From Bin87 sp034420475 (lineage in GTDB: Bacteria; Chloroflexota; Dehalococcoidia; Lucifugimonadales; UBA3495): a DNA stretch of 57,395 nucleotides. Position 1 is the stretch's first letter. Every line of letters begins with the position of its first letter. A model generated the notes under the pieces. It was not told the origin of the DNA, ran no database searches, and saw nothing but the letters and a program-made list of their open reading frames with translations. Where the stretch lies: the NCBI GenBank assembly GCA_034420475.1, contig DAOULH010000060.1, forward strand, positions 1 to 57,395, written 5' to 3'. Positions 16,006-24,106 of the stretch are shown in pieces. The translations under genes were made by a program, and so were the position numbers.

Positions 16006-16185
16006 ATGAGCCAGAGCAACGACTTTGAGCGGATCTACCAGGAACTGCGCCGCCGGGCGGTCGCCCAGTTCGGCGAGGACCGCGCCGTGGAGCTGGAATC
16101 GTACCTGCGAACCGCGGCGGAGCAGATTCACGATGTTGATCGCGTGGAAGTGCACCCGGATCTGGAACCGCTGAATCAAGAATAA
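16006..16185 (+). CDS. Small helical protein upstream of the amidase (GatC/AtzG-like?)
   Basis: A 59-codon gene with product MSQSNDFERIYQELRRR and so on, ending in VEVHPDLEPLNQE. It is strongly helical and charged. It lies 55 bases upstream of an amidase-signature gene on the same strand. Small helical proteins of this size serve as partners of amidase-family enzymes (GatC for GatA, AtzG for AtzE), and the tail VHPDLEPLNQE recalls the extended C-terminus by which such partners contact the amidase. The similarity is by design, not clear identity, so the role is tentative. Confidence 0.5.
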   Translation: MSQSNDFERIYQELRRRAVAQFGEDRAVELESYLRTAAEQIHDVDRVEVHPDLEPLNQE

Positions 16186-16240
16186 CCGGCGCGACGCGAA
16201 CCGACGGCGGCCCCCGTGTCACTATGAGCGAGGTTGAACC

Positions 16241-17593
16241 ATGCCTGAACTTCACGAGCTTTCGGTGGCGGAAGCCGCCGCCCAGATCCGCGAGGGAACC
16301 CTCTCCCCGGTGGCGCTGGCGGAGGCGCTGCTGGCGCGCATCGACGCGCTGGACGGCGACCTCCAGGCCTGGGTCACCATCGACCGCGACGCGGTGCTAT
16401 CCACGGCCCGGCAGCGGGAGGCGGAAGTCCAGCGCGGCGACCCACTGGGCCTGATCCACGGCGTCCCGGTGGGCCTGAAGGACATCTTCTACACCGAGGG
16501 AATGCTCACCGCCTGCGGCTCCAAGGTGTACGCCGACTTCGTGCCGGACTTCGACGCGACCTCGGTGGCCAAGATCAAGGCGGCCGGCGGCATCATCCTG
16601 GGCAAGGCGGTCACCACCGAGTTCGCCACCTCGGATCCGTCTCCCACGCGCAACCCGTGGAACCTGGAGCACACCCCCGGCGGGTCCAGCAGCGGGTCAT
16701 CGGCGGCGGTGGCGGCGCGGATGGTTCCGGCCGCGCTGGGCTCGCAGACCGGCGGCTCCACCTGCCGGCCGGCGGCGTACAACGGCATCGTGGGGGTGAA
16801 GCCCACCTACGGCCGCATCTCCCGGTACGGCGTGGCTCCGGTGAGCTGGTCGCTGGACCACGTGGGCATCCTGACCCGCACGGTGGCCGACGCCGCCCTG
16901 ATGCTGACCGTGCTGAGCGGGGAGGACGACAACGATCCCGGCAGCCTGCGCGAGCCCGTGCCCGACTTCAGCGCCCAGATGGCCGAGCACGACCGGCCGC
17001 CGCGCATCGGGCTGGTGCGCCAGTACTACCAGGACTATGCCACGCCGGAGATGTGGGCGCACACCGAGGCAATCGCCAACCAACTGGCGGAGGCCGGGGC
17101 CGAGGTCGAGGAGATCCCGTTGCCCGACAGCTTCGCCGTGGTGCACAGCTTCCAGCGCATCGTGATGAACGTCGAGTGCGCCGGGTTCCACGAGGTCAAT
17201 CACCGCGTTCGCGCCGCCGACTACGGCCCGCGCATCCGCGCCGGCATGGAGATGGGCATGATTATGCCCACGTCCGCGTACCTGAAGGCCCAGCGACTGC
17301 GGCGGCAGTTCCGCGCCGACATGAGCGAAATGGTCTCCAAGGTGGACGTCGTGATGACGCCAGCGATCCCGGCGCCGGCTCCCCGTGACCTGAACACCAC
17401 TGGCGACGCCGCGTTCCAGGTGCCGTGGACGGCCGCCGGCCTGCCCACGGTGGTGGTCTCCACGGGCCTGAGCGAACTGGGGATGCCCATGGCGGTGCAG
17501 TTCGGCGGGCCGTGGGCCCAGGAAGGCCGGGTCCTGGGCGCGGCCCAGTGGTGCGAGCTGATTGCGGGCTTGGGCGAGGCGCCGCCGGTATAA
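16241..17593 (+). CDS. Amidase signature family enzyme
   Basis: A 450-residue amidase expected to hydrolyse a carboxamide to acid and ammonia. The catalytic Ser-cisSer-Lys triad is visible: Lys in PVGLKDIFYTEG near residue 80, the first Ser in TPGGSSSGSSAAVAAR near 150, and the nucleophile in GSQTGGSTCRPAAYNG near 175. The nucleophile loop reads GGSTCRPA instead of the more common GGSIRxPA. It is closest in outline to GatA/AtzE-like amidases. True GatA is less likely because gatB is not adjacent. A small possible partner precedes it. The true substrate is unknown. Confidence 0.88.
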   Translation: MPELHELSVAEAAAQIREGTLSPVALAEALLARIDALDGDLQAWVTIDRDAVLSTARQREAEVQRGDPLGLIHGVPVGLKDIFYTEGMLTACGSKVYADFVPDFDATSVAKIKAAGGIILGKAVTTEFATSDPSPTRNPWNLEHTPGGSSSGSSAAVAARMVPAALGSQTGGSTCRPAAYNGIVGVKPTYGRISRYGVAPVSWSLDHVGILTRTVADAALMLTVLSGEDDNDPGSLREPVPDFSAQMAEHDRPPRIGLVRQYYQDYATPEMWAHTEAIANQLAEAGAEVEEIPLPDSFAVVHSFQRIVMNVECAGFHEVNHRVRAADYGPRIRAGMEMGMIMPTSAYLKAQRLRRQFRADMSEMVSKVDVVMTPAIPAPAPRDLNTTGDAAFQVPWTAAGLPTVVVSTGLSELGMPMAVQFGGPWAQEGRVLGAAQWCELIAGLGEAPPV

Positions 17594-17680
17594 CTGTTGA
17601 GATTTGACCGGGGCTCCAAGCACCAGCACTCTGGCTATGGCCGTTGCAACCTATAAACTGAAACGCCAAGGGCGGGAAAC

Positions 17681-17789
17681 GTCAGAATCAGGATTTTCAA
17701 GATTAGAGGATTATCAGGGTTGGAACCGTTCCGTAATGGAGATATCTCAATCCTGCTAAATCATAAAATCCGTAAATCCTGCTTCTGAC
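17681..17789. repeat. Palindromic element family B
   Basis: Begins GTCAGAATCAGGATTTTCAA and ends AAATCCTGCTTCTGAC, which are imperfect inverted copies; the centre holds GGTTGGAACCGTTCCGTAAT. Three further copies lie at 36566, 43278 and 49613 (the last inverted). Its right flank (TTTACGAAGCGCGTACC) ends at a TATAAA at 17809-17814 that could be the -10 of ftsY. The 17594-17866 gap holds nothing else. Confidence 0.75.
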
Positions 17790-17866
17790 GATTTACGAAG
17801 CGCGTACCTATAAAATGCTGGGCCGTGGTTGCGCCCAAACGGCGGCGCTGATAATCTTGCGCCGCT

Positions 17867-18826
17867 ATGTTTTCGATCTTCAAGCGTAACCGGGGTGAGG
17901 TCAACCGCCAGCAGACCGACGCCGGGGTGAAACGGAGCCGGGACAGCTGGTTCGGGCGCATCCGCAACCTGTTCGCGTCCCGTGCGTTGGACGATTCGGT
18001 GTGGGACGAGATCGAGGAGATCCTGATCTCGGCGGACGTCGGGGTGGACACCACCATGACGGTGCTGGACGAACTGCGGGCCGAGGTCCGGTCGGGGCGG
18101 GTTGCGGATGGCGAGGGCGCGTTTGACCGGCTCAAAGAGCTGATCGCGGCGGAGCTGTCGGCATCGGACGACCCGGACGCCTGGCTGGACGATGATGCCG
18201 TTGCGTCTCCCTACGTGATCCTGGTTTGCGGCGTCAACGGCGTGGGCAAGACCACCAGCATCGCCAAGCTGGCGCACCACTTCACCGGAGCCGGCAAAAA
18301 GGTCATCCTGGGCGCAGCCGACACCTTCCGCGCCGCCGCCGAGGAGCAGCTGGAAATCCTGGGCGAACGGGTGGGCGTGGACGTGATCAGCCACCAGCAC
18401 GGCGCGGACCCCGGGGCGGTGGCCTACGACGCCTGGCAGGCAGCCCGGGCGCGCGGCGCGGACATCCTGATCGTGGACACGGCAGGACGGCTGCACACTC
18501 GCCAGAACCTGATGGACGAACTGCGCAAGGTGCGCCGGGTCATCAACGGGCTGGACGAAGCGGCGCCCCATCAGGTGCTGCTCACACTGGACGCCACCAC
18601 CGGCCACAACGGGCTGACCCAGGCGCAGGCGTTCACCGAGGCGGTGGGCTGCACCGGCATCTTCCTGGCCAAGCTGGACGGCACCGCACGGGGCGGGATT
18701 GTATTGTCGATACGGCGGGCGCTGGGCGTGCCGATCCTGTTCATCGGCACCGGCGAGGGGCTGGACGACATCGCACCCTTTGATTCCCGCGAGTTCGTGG
18801 ACGCCATGCTGTCGCCGGCCGCCTGA
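17867..18826 (+). CDS. ftsY: Signal recognition particle receptor FtsY
   Basis: Membrane-associated GTPase that receives the SRP-ribosome complex and hands it to the translocon. The 319-residue protein has a short N-terminus (residues 1-30, without the long acidic A domain of E. coli), a helical N domain with DDSVWDEIEEILISADVG, and the NG GTPase: G1 GVNGVGKTT (122-130), DTFRAAAEEQLE, G3 DTAGRLHT, and G4/closing loop AKLDGTARGG. Ffh would have TKLDGDARGG and an M domain, so this is FtsY. The G4 Thr is Ala here. It lies 21 bases upstream of the DUF2298 gene, possibly co-transcribed. Confidence 0.95.
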   Translation: MFSIFKRNRGEVNRQQTDAGVKRSRDSWFGRIRNLFASRALDDSVWDEIEEILISADVGVDTTMTVLDELRAEVRSGRVADGEGAFDRLKELIAAELSASDDPDAWLDDDAVASPYVILVCGVNGVGKTTSIAKLAHHFTGAGKKVILGAADTFRAAAEEQLEILGERVGVDVISHQHGADPGAVAYDAWQAARARGADILIVDTAGRLHTRQNLMDELRKVRRVINGLDEAAPHQVLLTLDATTGHNGLTQAQAFTEAVGCTGIFLAKLDGTARGGIVLSIRRALGVPILFIGTGEGLDDIAPFDSREFVDAMLSPAA

Positions 18827-18847
18827 CGGCCGGGCTGCCCCATAACC

Positions 18848-21298
18848 GTGCAGGACGTTCTCGCCTGGCTCATCGCCCTGTGGGCCCTGTCGCTGGTCGG
18901 GTTCCCCATCGGCTCCACGGTTTGCGGGCTGGGCCGGCTGGCCGACCGCGGGTGGGCGGTATCCCGGGTGCTGGCGCTGCTGGCGCTGGCGTGGGTGACG
19001 TGGATCGGCGGCACCCTGGGCATCATCCCCAATTCGGCGGCGGGGATACTCGCCGTGCTGGTGGTCATGGGTATGGCGGCGGCGTGGCTGGCCTACCGGC
19101 AGCGGGCCGAGCTGGCGGACTTCTTCCGCCGGCGCTGGGCGGTGGTGGCGACTATCGAGCTGACCTTCCTGGTCATCTTCGCATTCTGGGCGCTGGTGAT
19201 CAGCGAGGTCCCCGGCATCAGCCACACCGAAAAGCCGATGGACTTCGGAATCCTCAACGCCGTGGCGAACGCGGACGGCTTTCCGCCGGAAGACCAGTGG
19301 CTGTCGGGGCACAGCATCGCCTACTACTACGGCGGCCACTACGTGGCGGCCATGCTGTCGACCCTCACCGGCGTGGCGACGGACAAGGCGTACAACCTGG
19401 CCGTGGTCACGATTCCGGCCCTGCTGGCCGCCGGGGCCCTGGGGCTGGTGTACAACGTGCTGCGCCTGGCCGGAGCCCGGGCGTTTCCGGCGCTGGGAGC
19501 GGGATTGCTGACCGCGGTCGGAGTGACGATGCTGGGCAACCTGTCCGGCGTGCTGGAGCTGGCTTACGTGCGAGGGGTGGGCGGGGACTGGTTCTGGAAT
19601 TGGGTGGCCGTCAAGGGACTGGAAGCGCCGGCCGGCGGCGACGGCTGGCTGCCCGACGGGTTCTGGTGGTGGTGGCGGGGGACCCGGGTGATCGACACGC
19701 TCTCGGAAACGGGGGCGTCGCTGGACTACACCATCACGGAGACGCCCTTGTTCAGCTTCCTGTTGGGGGACCTGCACGCCCACGTATCCGCGCTGCCCTT
19801 CGTCACGCTGGCGCTCACCCTGACGCTGGCCTTGCTGGCATCGCCCTTCGCCCCCGGGCTGCGCTGGCTGCGCCGACGGCCGGGAGAGGCGGCGGCGCTG
19901 GCGCTGACGCTGGGTTCGCTGGCGTTCATCAACGCCTGGGACTTCCCGCTGTACGTGGCAATCGCGGCGATGGCGGCGGTGGCCTGCTGGTCGGCGTGGC
20001 GCATCAACCGGTCCGAGCCGGGGACGGACGGCAGCGGAGCGCCGTCCCTGGCTCCCCTGGGGCGGGCGACGGGAAGGGCCATGCCGTTGGCCGCCGGGCT
20101 GGTGGCAGCCGGGATCGCCCTGTATCTGCCGTTCTACCAGTCCTTTGACAGCCAGGCGGGAGGCGTCTTTCCCATCACCGGGCCGGCGACGCGCCCCTTC
20201 CTGTTCCTGGTGGTGATGGGTGTACCGGCGTTCCTAGCCGGGGCGCTGGTGGGCAGATCGCTCCTGGCGTTGGGATCGCCGACGGCGGGCAAACGGCTGC
20301 TGGCAGCGCCGGTGGCGGCGTTCAGCGCGGCGCCGTTTTTCATCTGGCTGCTGGCGGTGGCATTGCTCGTATCGTTACGGCCGGAGGAGACCACGCTGGC
20401 GGACGGGATGGTCTGGCATCGGCTGGTGCTGGCCGTGCCGCTGCTCGGCATGGGCGGGCTGGCCGCCTACTGCGCGCTGGTGCTGGCGGCCAACCGCAGG
20501 CCGATGCAGTGGCTGGTGTTCGCGCTGATCCTGGCGGCGGCGGGATTCTACCTGCTGGCTGGAGCCGAGCTTTTCCGGATCGTGGACCTGTTCGGCAACC
20601 GGATGAACACGGTGTTCAAGGTGCACTACCAGGCGTGGCTTCTGCTTGGGATTGCCGGCGGGGTGGGCATCTATTACATTGTGGCCGGCCCATACCGCCT
20701 GCGGCCGTCAGATTACCGCGCCGGACTGTTCCGGGCGCTGGGGATCGCGTGGGCCAGTCTGGCGGCGGGATTGATCATGGCTTCAGCGTACTATCCGGTG
20801 GCCGCCATCCTGGAACGCACCGGGTGGTTCCAGGATGGCGGGAGTTTTGGCGACAACACCCTGGCCGGCCTGGACTTCCTGCGCCGCAGCGAACCCGGGG
20901 AGTACGATGCAATCGTGTGGCTCAATAACGAGGCGGAACCGGGCCGAATCCTGGAAGCGGTCGGGGATGGTTACAGCGACTACGGACGCATCGCGGGGGC
21001 CACGGGTCGGGCCACGGCGCTCGGCTGGGAGGGCCACCAACGGCAGTGGCGCGGCGACGACAGCGCCTTCGCCGGCCGGAGCCACGACGTGGAGACGATT
21101 TACCAGGGAACCGACGGCGCGGAAACCCGCCGCCTGCTGGAAGTTTACGGCGTCCGTTGGCTCATCGTAGGCCCCCGGGAGCGGCATACCTACGGGGAGG
21201 AAGTGGACGAGCGAGTGGAAGGATGGACCGACGAGGGTTGGCTCAGGCCAGCCTTCTCATCCGATGACGTGGCAATCTACGAAGTAATCGGCAACTAA
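18848..21298 (+). CDS. DUF2298 (Chlor_Arch_YYY-type) multi-spanning membrane protein
   Basis: An 816-residue membrane protein starting at GTG, with more than ten predicted membrane segments. The extracellular loop TEKPMDFGILNAVANADGFPP, followed by YYYGGHYVAA, is the family signature that gives it the YYY name. A later conserved stretch is LLGDLHAHVSALPFV. The C-terminal soluble part (GWEGHQRQWRG, then RLLEVYGVRWLIVG) is also typical. The family occurs mainly in Chloroflexota and some archaea and resembles glycosyltransferase-type membrane enzymes, but no reaction is established. It follows ftsY closely. Confidence 0.9.
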   Translation: MQDVLAWLIALWALSLVGFPIGSTVCGLGRLADRGWAVSRVLALLALAWVTWIGGTLGIIPNSAAGILAVLVVMGMAAAWLAYRQRAELADFFRRRWAVVATIELTFLVIFAFWALVISEVPGISHTEKPMDFGILNAVANADGFPPEDQWLSGHSIAYYYGGHYVAAMLSTLTGVATDKAYNLAVVTIPALLAAGALGLVYNVLRLAGARAFPALGAGLLTAVGVTMLGNLSGVLELAYVRGVGGDWFWNWVAVKGLEAPAGGDGWLPDGFWWWWRGTRVIDTLSETGASLDYTITETPLFSFLLGDLHAHVSALPFVTLALTLTLALLASPFAPGLRWLRRRPGEAAALALTLGSLAFINAWDFPLYVAIAAMAAVACWSAWRINRSEPGTDGSGAPSLAPLGRATGRAMPLAAGLVAAGIALYLPFYQSFDSQAGGVFPITGPATRPFLFLVVMGVPAFLAGALVGRSLLALGSPTAGKRLLAAPVAAFSAAPFFIWLLAVALLVSLRPEETTLADGMVWHRLVLAVPLLGMGGLAAYCALVLAANRRPMQWLVFALILAAAGFYLLAGAELFRIVDLFGNRMNTVFKVHYQAWLLLGIAGGVGIYYIVAGPYRLRPSDYRAGLFRALGIAWASLAAGLIMASAYYPVAAILERTGWFQDGGSFGDNTLAGLDFLRRSEPGEYDAIVWLNNEAEPGRILEAVGDGYSDYGRIAGATGRATALGWEGHQRQWRGDDSAFAGRSHDVETIYQGTDGAETRRLLEVYGVRWLIVGPRERHTYGEEVDERVEGWTDEGWLRPAFSSDDVAIYEVIGN

Positions 21299-21320
21299 AC
21301 TCGAAACACTGGAGGCAATC

Positions 21321-21755
21321 ATGGAATTCAGCGACGTGCGCAACTTTTTCAGCAGCAACCACCGGGCGGTGATCAACACCTTCCGCCGGGACGGATCGGC
21401 GCAGACCAGCATCGTAGTGGCTGGGGCGTCACCCTTTGAAGGGGATGACGGGCCGGTGTTCGTCATCGTGCGGGGCACATCGGCCAAGGCCCGCCACCTG
21501 CGGCGGGACGACCGGTGCAACGTGATGGCGGTGGCCGACGACTGGCGACAGTTCGCCGTGGTGGAAGGGACGGTCACGCTGCACGACTACCAGAACACCG
21601 ACGCCGAGGAGATGCGGCAGATGCTGCGGACGGCGTTCCGAGCCTGCGGCGACCACGAGCACCCGGACTGGGAGGAATACGACCGGGCCATGGTGCAGCA
21701 GGACGCGGTGATCGTGCGGGTGCAGCCGGCGCGGGTCTATGGGCTGATCCGGTAG
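21321..21755 (+). CDS. Pyridoxamine 5'-phosphate oxidase-like flavin/F420-binding protein
   Basis: A 144-residue split-barrel protein of the PPOX superfamily. It shows the typical beginning NHRAVINTFRRDGSAQTSIVV, followed by VFVIVRGTSAKARHLRRDDRCNVM and VEGTVTLHD, and ends in a strand IVRVQPARVYGLI. Members bind FMN or F420 and reduce small organic substrates. True PdxH is excluded by short length and lack of its C-terminal motif. GGAGG precedes the ATG by nine bases. A strong hairpin follows the stop, so it is probably the last gene of the ftsY-DUF2298 run. Confidence 0.82.
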   Translation: MEFSDVRNFFSSNHRAVINTFRRDGSAQTSIVVAGASPFEGDDGPVFVIVRGTSAKARHLRRDDRCNVMAVADDWRQFAVVEGTVTLHDYQNTDAEEMRQMLRTAFRACGDHEHPDWEEYDRAMVQQDAVIVRVQPARVYGLIR

Positions 21756-21765
21756 AGCCAATCGT

Positions 21766-21797
21766 GCCCCGCCGCAGTTTGACAGCCGCGGCGGGGC
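21766..21797 (+). terminator. Strong hairpin after the PPOX-family gene
   Basis: GCCCCGCCGC pairs perfectly with GCGGCGGGGC around a 12-base loop, ten bases after the stop at 21755. It is followed by CTACCTATCATTAA without a T-run. Confidence 0.6.
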
Positions 21798-21849
21798 CTA
21801 CCTATCATTAACCCACTGTATACGCCGAGAATGGCAAAGGCGGTGAACC

Positions 21850-22086
21850 ATGCACATCATCCACACTGACGCCAAAACTTTCCCGGAAGCCTACCAGGAA
21901 GCACAACAGCGGAAGGCGTCTCCGGAAGGGGTTGGCATGATCCACAAAGTTGTGAAAGCCCGCTACGGCGATGGGTATGACATCGTGGTGATCGAACCAT
22001 CGCTGTTCGCCGACATGGTAACCGGGAAGATGCCGGCTATCCCGCAGCTTCGCGAGTACTCCAAGCTCGGAGATTTCGGGATATGA
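21850..22086 (+). CDS. Small hypothetical protein
   Basis: A 78-residue soluble protein (MHIIHTDAKTFPEAYQEAQQ, later GMIHKVVKARYGDGYDIVVI). I do not recognise a family. GGCGGTG precedes the ATG. Its stop overlaps the start of the membrane protein at 22083 (ATGA), so the two are coupled and may work together. Confidence 0.6.
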   Translation: MHIIHTDAKTFPEAYQEAQQRKASPEGVGMIHKVVKARYGDGYDIVVIEPSLFADMVTGKMPAIPQLREYSKLGDFGI

Positions 22087-22529
22087 GCGAACAATTGCCA
22101 AACCAACCTGGCCCCGAAAGTAGCGGAGTGGACGAAGACTCCGACGACTTATTGCCTGTACAGCTTGGTGTGATGTTCGAGCTGGAACAGCAGCGCATCG
22201 CTGTACAGCGCGAGCAAATCCAAATCGCCCTCCGCGGCTTGGAGATCATCGAAAGCTCTGACCAGCGTCAGTACGATTTCGCAGTCCAAAAGTTGAATGC
22301 CGACGATGATCAGAGCAAAAGGCAACACAGATTAGCTTTGCTCAGCTTGCTGATTGTGGGCGGTGGTTTTCTCATCTTGCTGCTATTGGTGTTAGCAATA
22401 GCCTTCTGGGGCAATGAGAAGCAGTCGGAAATAGCCATCAGCATACTGACTGTCGGAGGGCAGGCACTCGGCGGCGGCGGTTTCATATTCGCGGTGGCAT
22501 ACGCAATTGGCCGCCTCATCAGGCGCTGA
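22083..22529 (+). CDS. Small two-helix membrane protein
   Basis: A 148-residue protein. Residues 1-85 are soluble and rich in Gln, Glu and Asp (LEQQRIAVQREQIQIALRGL), probably helical. Two hydrophobic stretches follow: LALLSLLIVGGGFLILLLLV and, after a short loop, ALGGGGFIFAVAYAIGRLI. It overlaps the upstream small gene by four bases. No enzyme motif is visible. Two-gene units of a small soluble protein and a two-helix membrane protein can be toxin-antitoxin or abortive-infection modules, but nothing here proves that. Confidence 0.6.
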   Translation: MSEQLPNQPGPESSGVDEDSDDLLPVQLGVMFELEQQRIAVQREQIQIALRGLEIIESSDQRQYDFAVQKLNADDDQSKRQHRLALLSLLIVGGGFLILLLLVLAIAFWGNEKQSEIAISILTVGGQALGGGGFIFAVAYAIGRLIRR

Positions 22530-22558
22530 ACACGCCAGCCTGCTTACGGGCTGATACA

Positions 22559-23893
22559 CTAAGGCTTGGTGCCCACGGCACAGTGGAACGGCGTGGATAT
22601 GAAAAAGGTGCCGTCGGCCTGGGCCTGCGCTGCCGCCGCCCGCCACTCCGCAGCTTCCTCGGCGTCCAGGGTGGGCAGGATGCCGCCCTGCATGAATTGC
22701 AGCCGGTCCGGCTCCGCAAAGGTGCTGATGAAGGGGAACATCCGAGTGTTCTCCAGTCCCAGCCGGGCGAACCGCTGGTAGAGGGAGGAGTCGTCGCAGC
22801 CCTGCGGATGGCCCGGGTCGTCGACCCACGGCGGCGATTCGATCCTGGTCTTGAGATCGGCCCGCAACGGCAGGTTGACCCAGCGGTTCATATCGTGGGC
22901 ATGACCCAGCACCGCGATCCGGCCGCCCGGCTTCACGACCCGCACCAGTTCCGGCAGCATCAGGTCGGCGTTCACCCGCTGGATCACGGTGCTGGAGAAG
23001 ACGACGTCGAAACTGTTGTCGTCAAAGGGCAAGGCCTCGGCGCTGCCCTCGTGGAAGCTCACCAGGTCGTCCATGCCCTCGCGCCGTGCGATGTCCGCGG
23101 CTTCCCGCAGGAAGTAGGTGTTCACGTCCACGCCGGCGACGGGGTTCTGCCGGTCCGTGCGGCGGGCCACCCAGCGGCAGAGCACGCCGGTGCCGCAGCC
23201 GGCCTCCAGCACCCTTTCGCCGGGCTGGATCTGCGCCGCGTCGATCAGGCTGCCCACGGCGGACAGGTATCCGGGGGTGCGGCCCCGGCCCTCCAGGCTG
23301 CCTACCATGCCCAGCACGGGGCCGGTGAGGGTGATGACGCAGTATCGCTGGGTGAAGGCCGCGACGATTGGATCCCATTGGGCTGGCGCGGCGCCCAATG
23401 GCAGCAGGACCAGCGGCGGCCCCGATCCCTGGACCCGGAAGTAGATGTCGTCAACCTCCCCTTCCTCGGCAGATGGTGACACGCTGGGCAGGCTATTGCC
23501 GGAGTCCGCGCCGGCCAGGAAGTCCAGCACGGCCGGGGCGATCCTGCCGCCCTGTTCGACGCCGATGTCGGCGTAATTGTTGGGATAGCCGTAATCGGCC
23601 AGCGTGACCTTTGCAGCTGACGGGAGGCCCGCCAGGTTGCGGTCGATGGTCGCCGTCGCGCCGCCGCGGTCGGCGTTGAATACCAGGAGCCGGTCGCCCA
23701 GAGGGGCCAGCGCCTGGGAATCGAACCCCAGCGGACACACCAGCGTCAGGGAAGCGATGGCGTCCGGAAAATTGACCGTCAATCCTCGCCAGTCGCCCAG
23801 ATTTCGGGACGCGAAGTGGGCGCGCTCGATGCCCAGTTGCCGCAATACACCTACGATCCTCTCGTCAACGGGAGCCTCTACCTGTGTCGTCAT
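22559..23893 (-). CDS. Methyltransferase with alpha/beta-hydrolase-like N-terminus
   Basis: A 444-residue two-part protein. Residues about 1-200 look like an alpha/beta-hydrolase that has lost clear catalytic residues (GDWRGLTVNFPDAIASLTLV, then PPLVLLPLGAAPAQWDPIVA). Residues about 205-370 are a class I SAM-dependent methyltransferase: motif I RVLEAGCGTGVLCRWVA, VAGVDVNTYFL, LPFDDNSFDVVFSSTVIQR and RVVKPGGRIAVLGHA. It would methylate a small molecule or lipid-like substrate. GGGAGGG precedes the ATG. It stands alone, convergent with the small membrane protein gene at 22529. The substrate cannot be inferred. Confidence 0.8.
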   Translation of the reverse strand: MTTQVEAPVDERIVGVLRQLGIERAHFASRNLGDWRGLTVNFPDAIASLTLVCPLGFDSQALAPLGDRLLVFNADRGGATATIDRNLAGLPSAAKVTLADYGYPNNYADIGVEQGGRIAPAVLDFLAGADSGNSLPSVSPSAEEGEVDDIYFRVQGSGPPLVLLPLGAAPAQWDPIVAAFTQRYCVITLTGPVLGMVGSLEGRGRTPGYLSAVGSLIDAAQIQPGERVLEAGCGTGVLCRWVARRTDRQNPVAGVDVNTYFLREAADIARREGMDDLVSFHEGSAEALPFDDNSFDVVFSSTVIQRVNADLMLPELVRVVKPGGRIAVLGHAHDMNRWVNLPLRADLKTRIESPPWVDDPGHPQGCDDSSLYQRFARLGLENTRMFPFISTFAEPDRLQFMQGGILPTLDAEEAAEWRAAAAQAQADGTFFISTPFHCAVGTKP

Positions 23894-23960
23894 GCTGCCC
23901 TCCCGGCCGGGTCGGCCTCAGTGCGGAAGTTCGCCTCACTCGCACCCATTTTCGCCGCCT

Positions 23961-24073
23961 GTCATTGTGAGGATGCCATGGGCTTCCGTGGCAATCTCGA
24001 TGAGATACACGCCTCGTTTCGTCAATGACCGTGGCTTCTCCGACGAGGTTGCCATGCTTTGCTCACAATGACA
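23961..24073. repeat. Diverged palindromic element family A
   Basis: GTCATTGTGAGGATGCCATG and CGTGGCAATCTCGATG on the left pair with GAGGTTGCCATG and GCTCACAATGACAACC on the right. The arms are more diverged than in other copies. A short extra arm (GTTGTCACAATGACAG) follows at 24102-24118, overlapping the end of ligA. Confidence 0.65.
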
Positions 24074-24106
24074 ACCGATAACCGGCGGAACGGAGAGGTC
24101 ATGTTG

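Noticed and set aside
17756..19783. A 675-codon minus-strand frame opposite ftsY and the DUF2298 gene
   Set aside because: Its product is low-complexity (Gln, Gly, Pro, His rich) and lies antisense to two certain genes. It is a GC-driven shadow.
23715..23731. A tRNA T-loop-like sequence (GGTTCGATTCCC on the minus strand)
   Set aside because: It is inside the methyltransferase coding sequence, and no cloverleaf arms or acceptor stem surround it.
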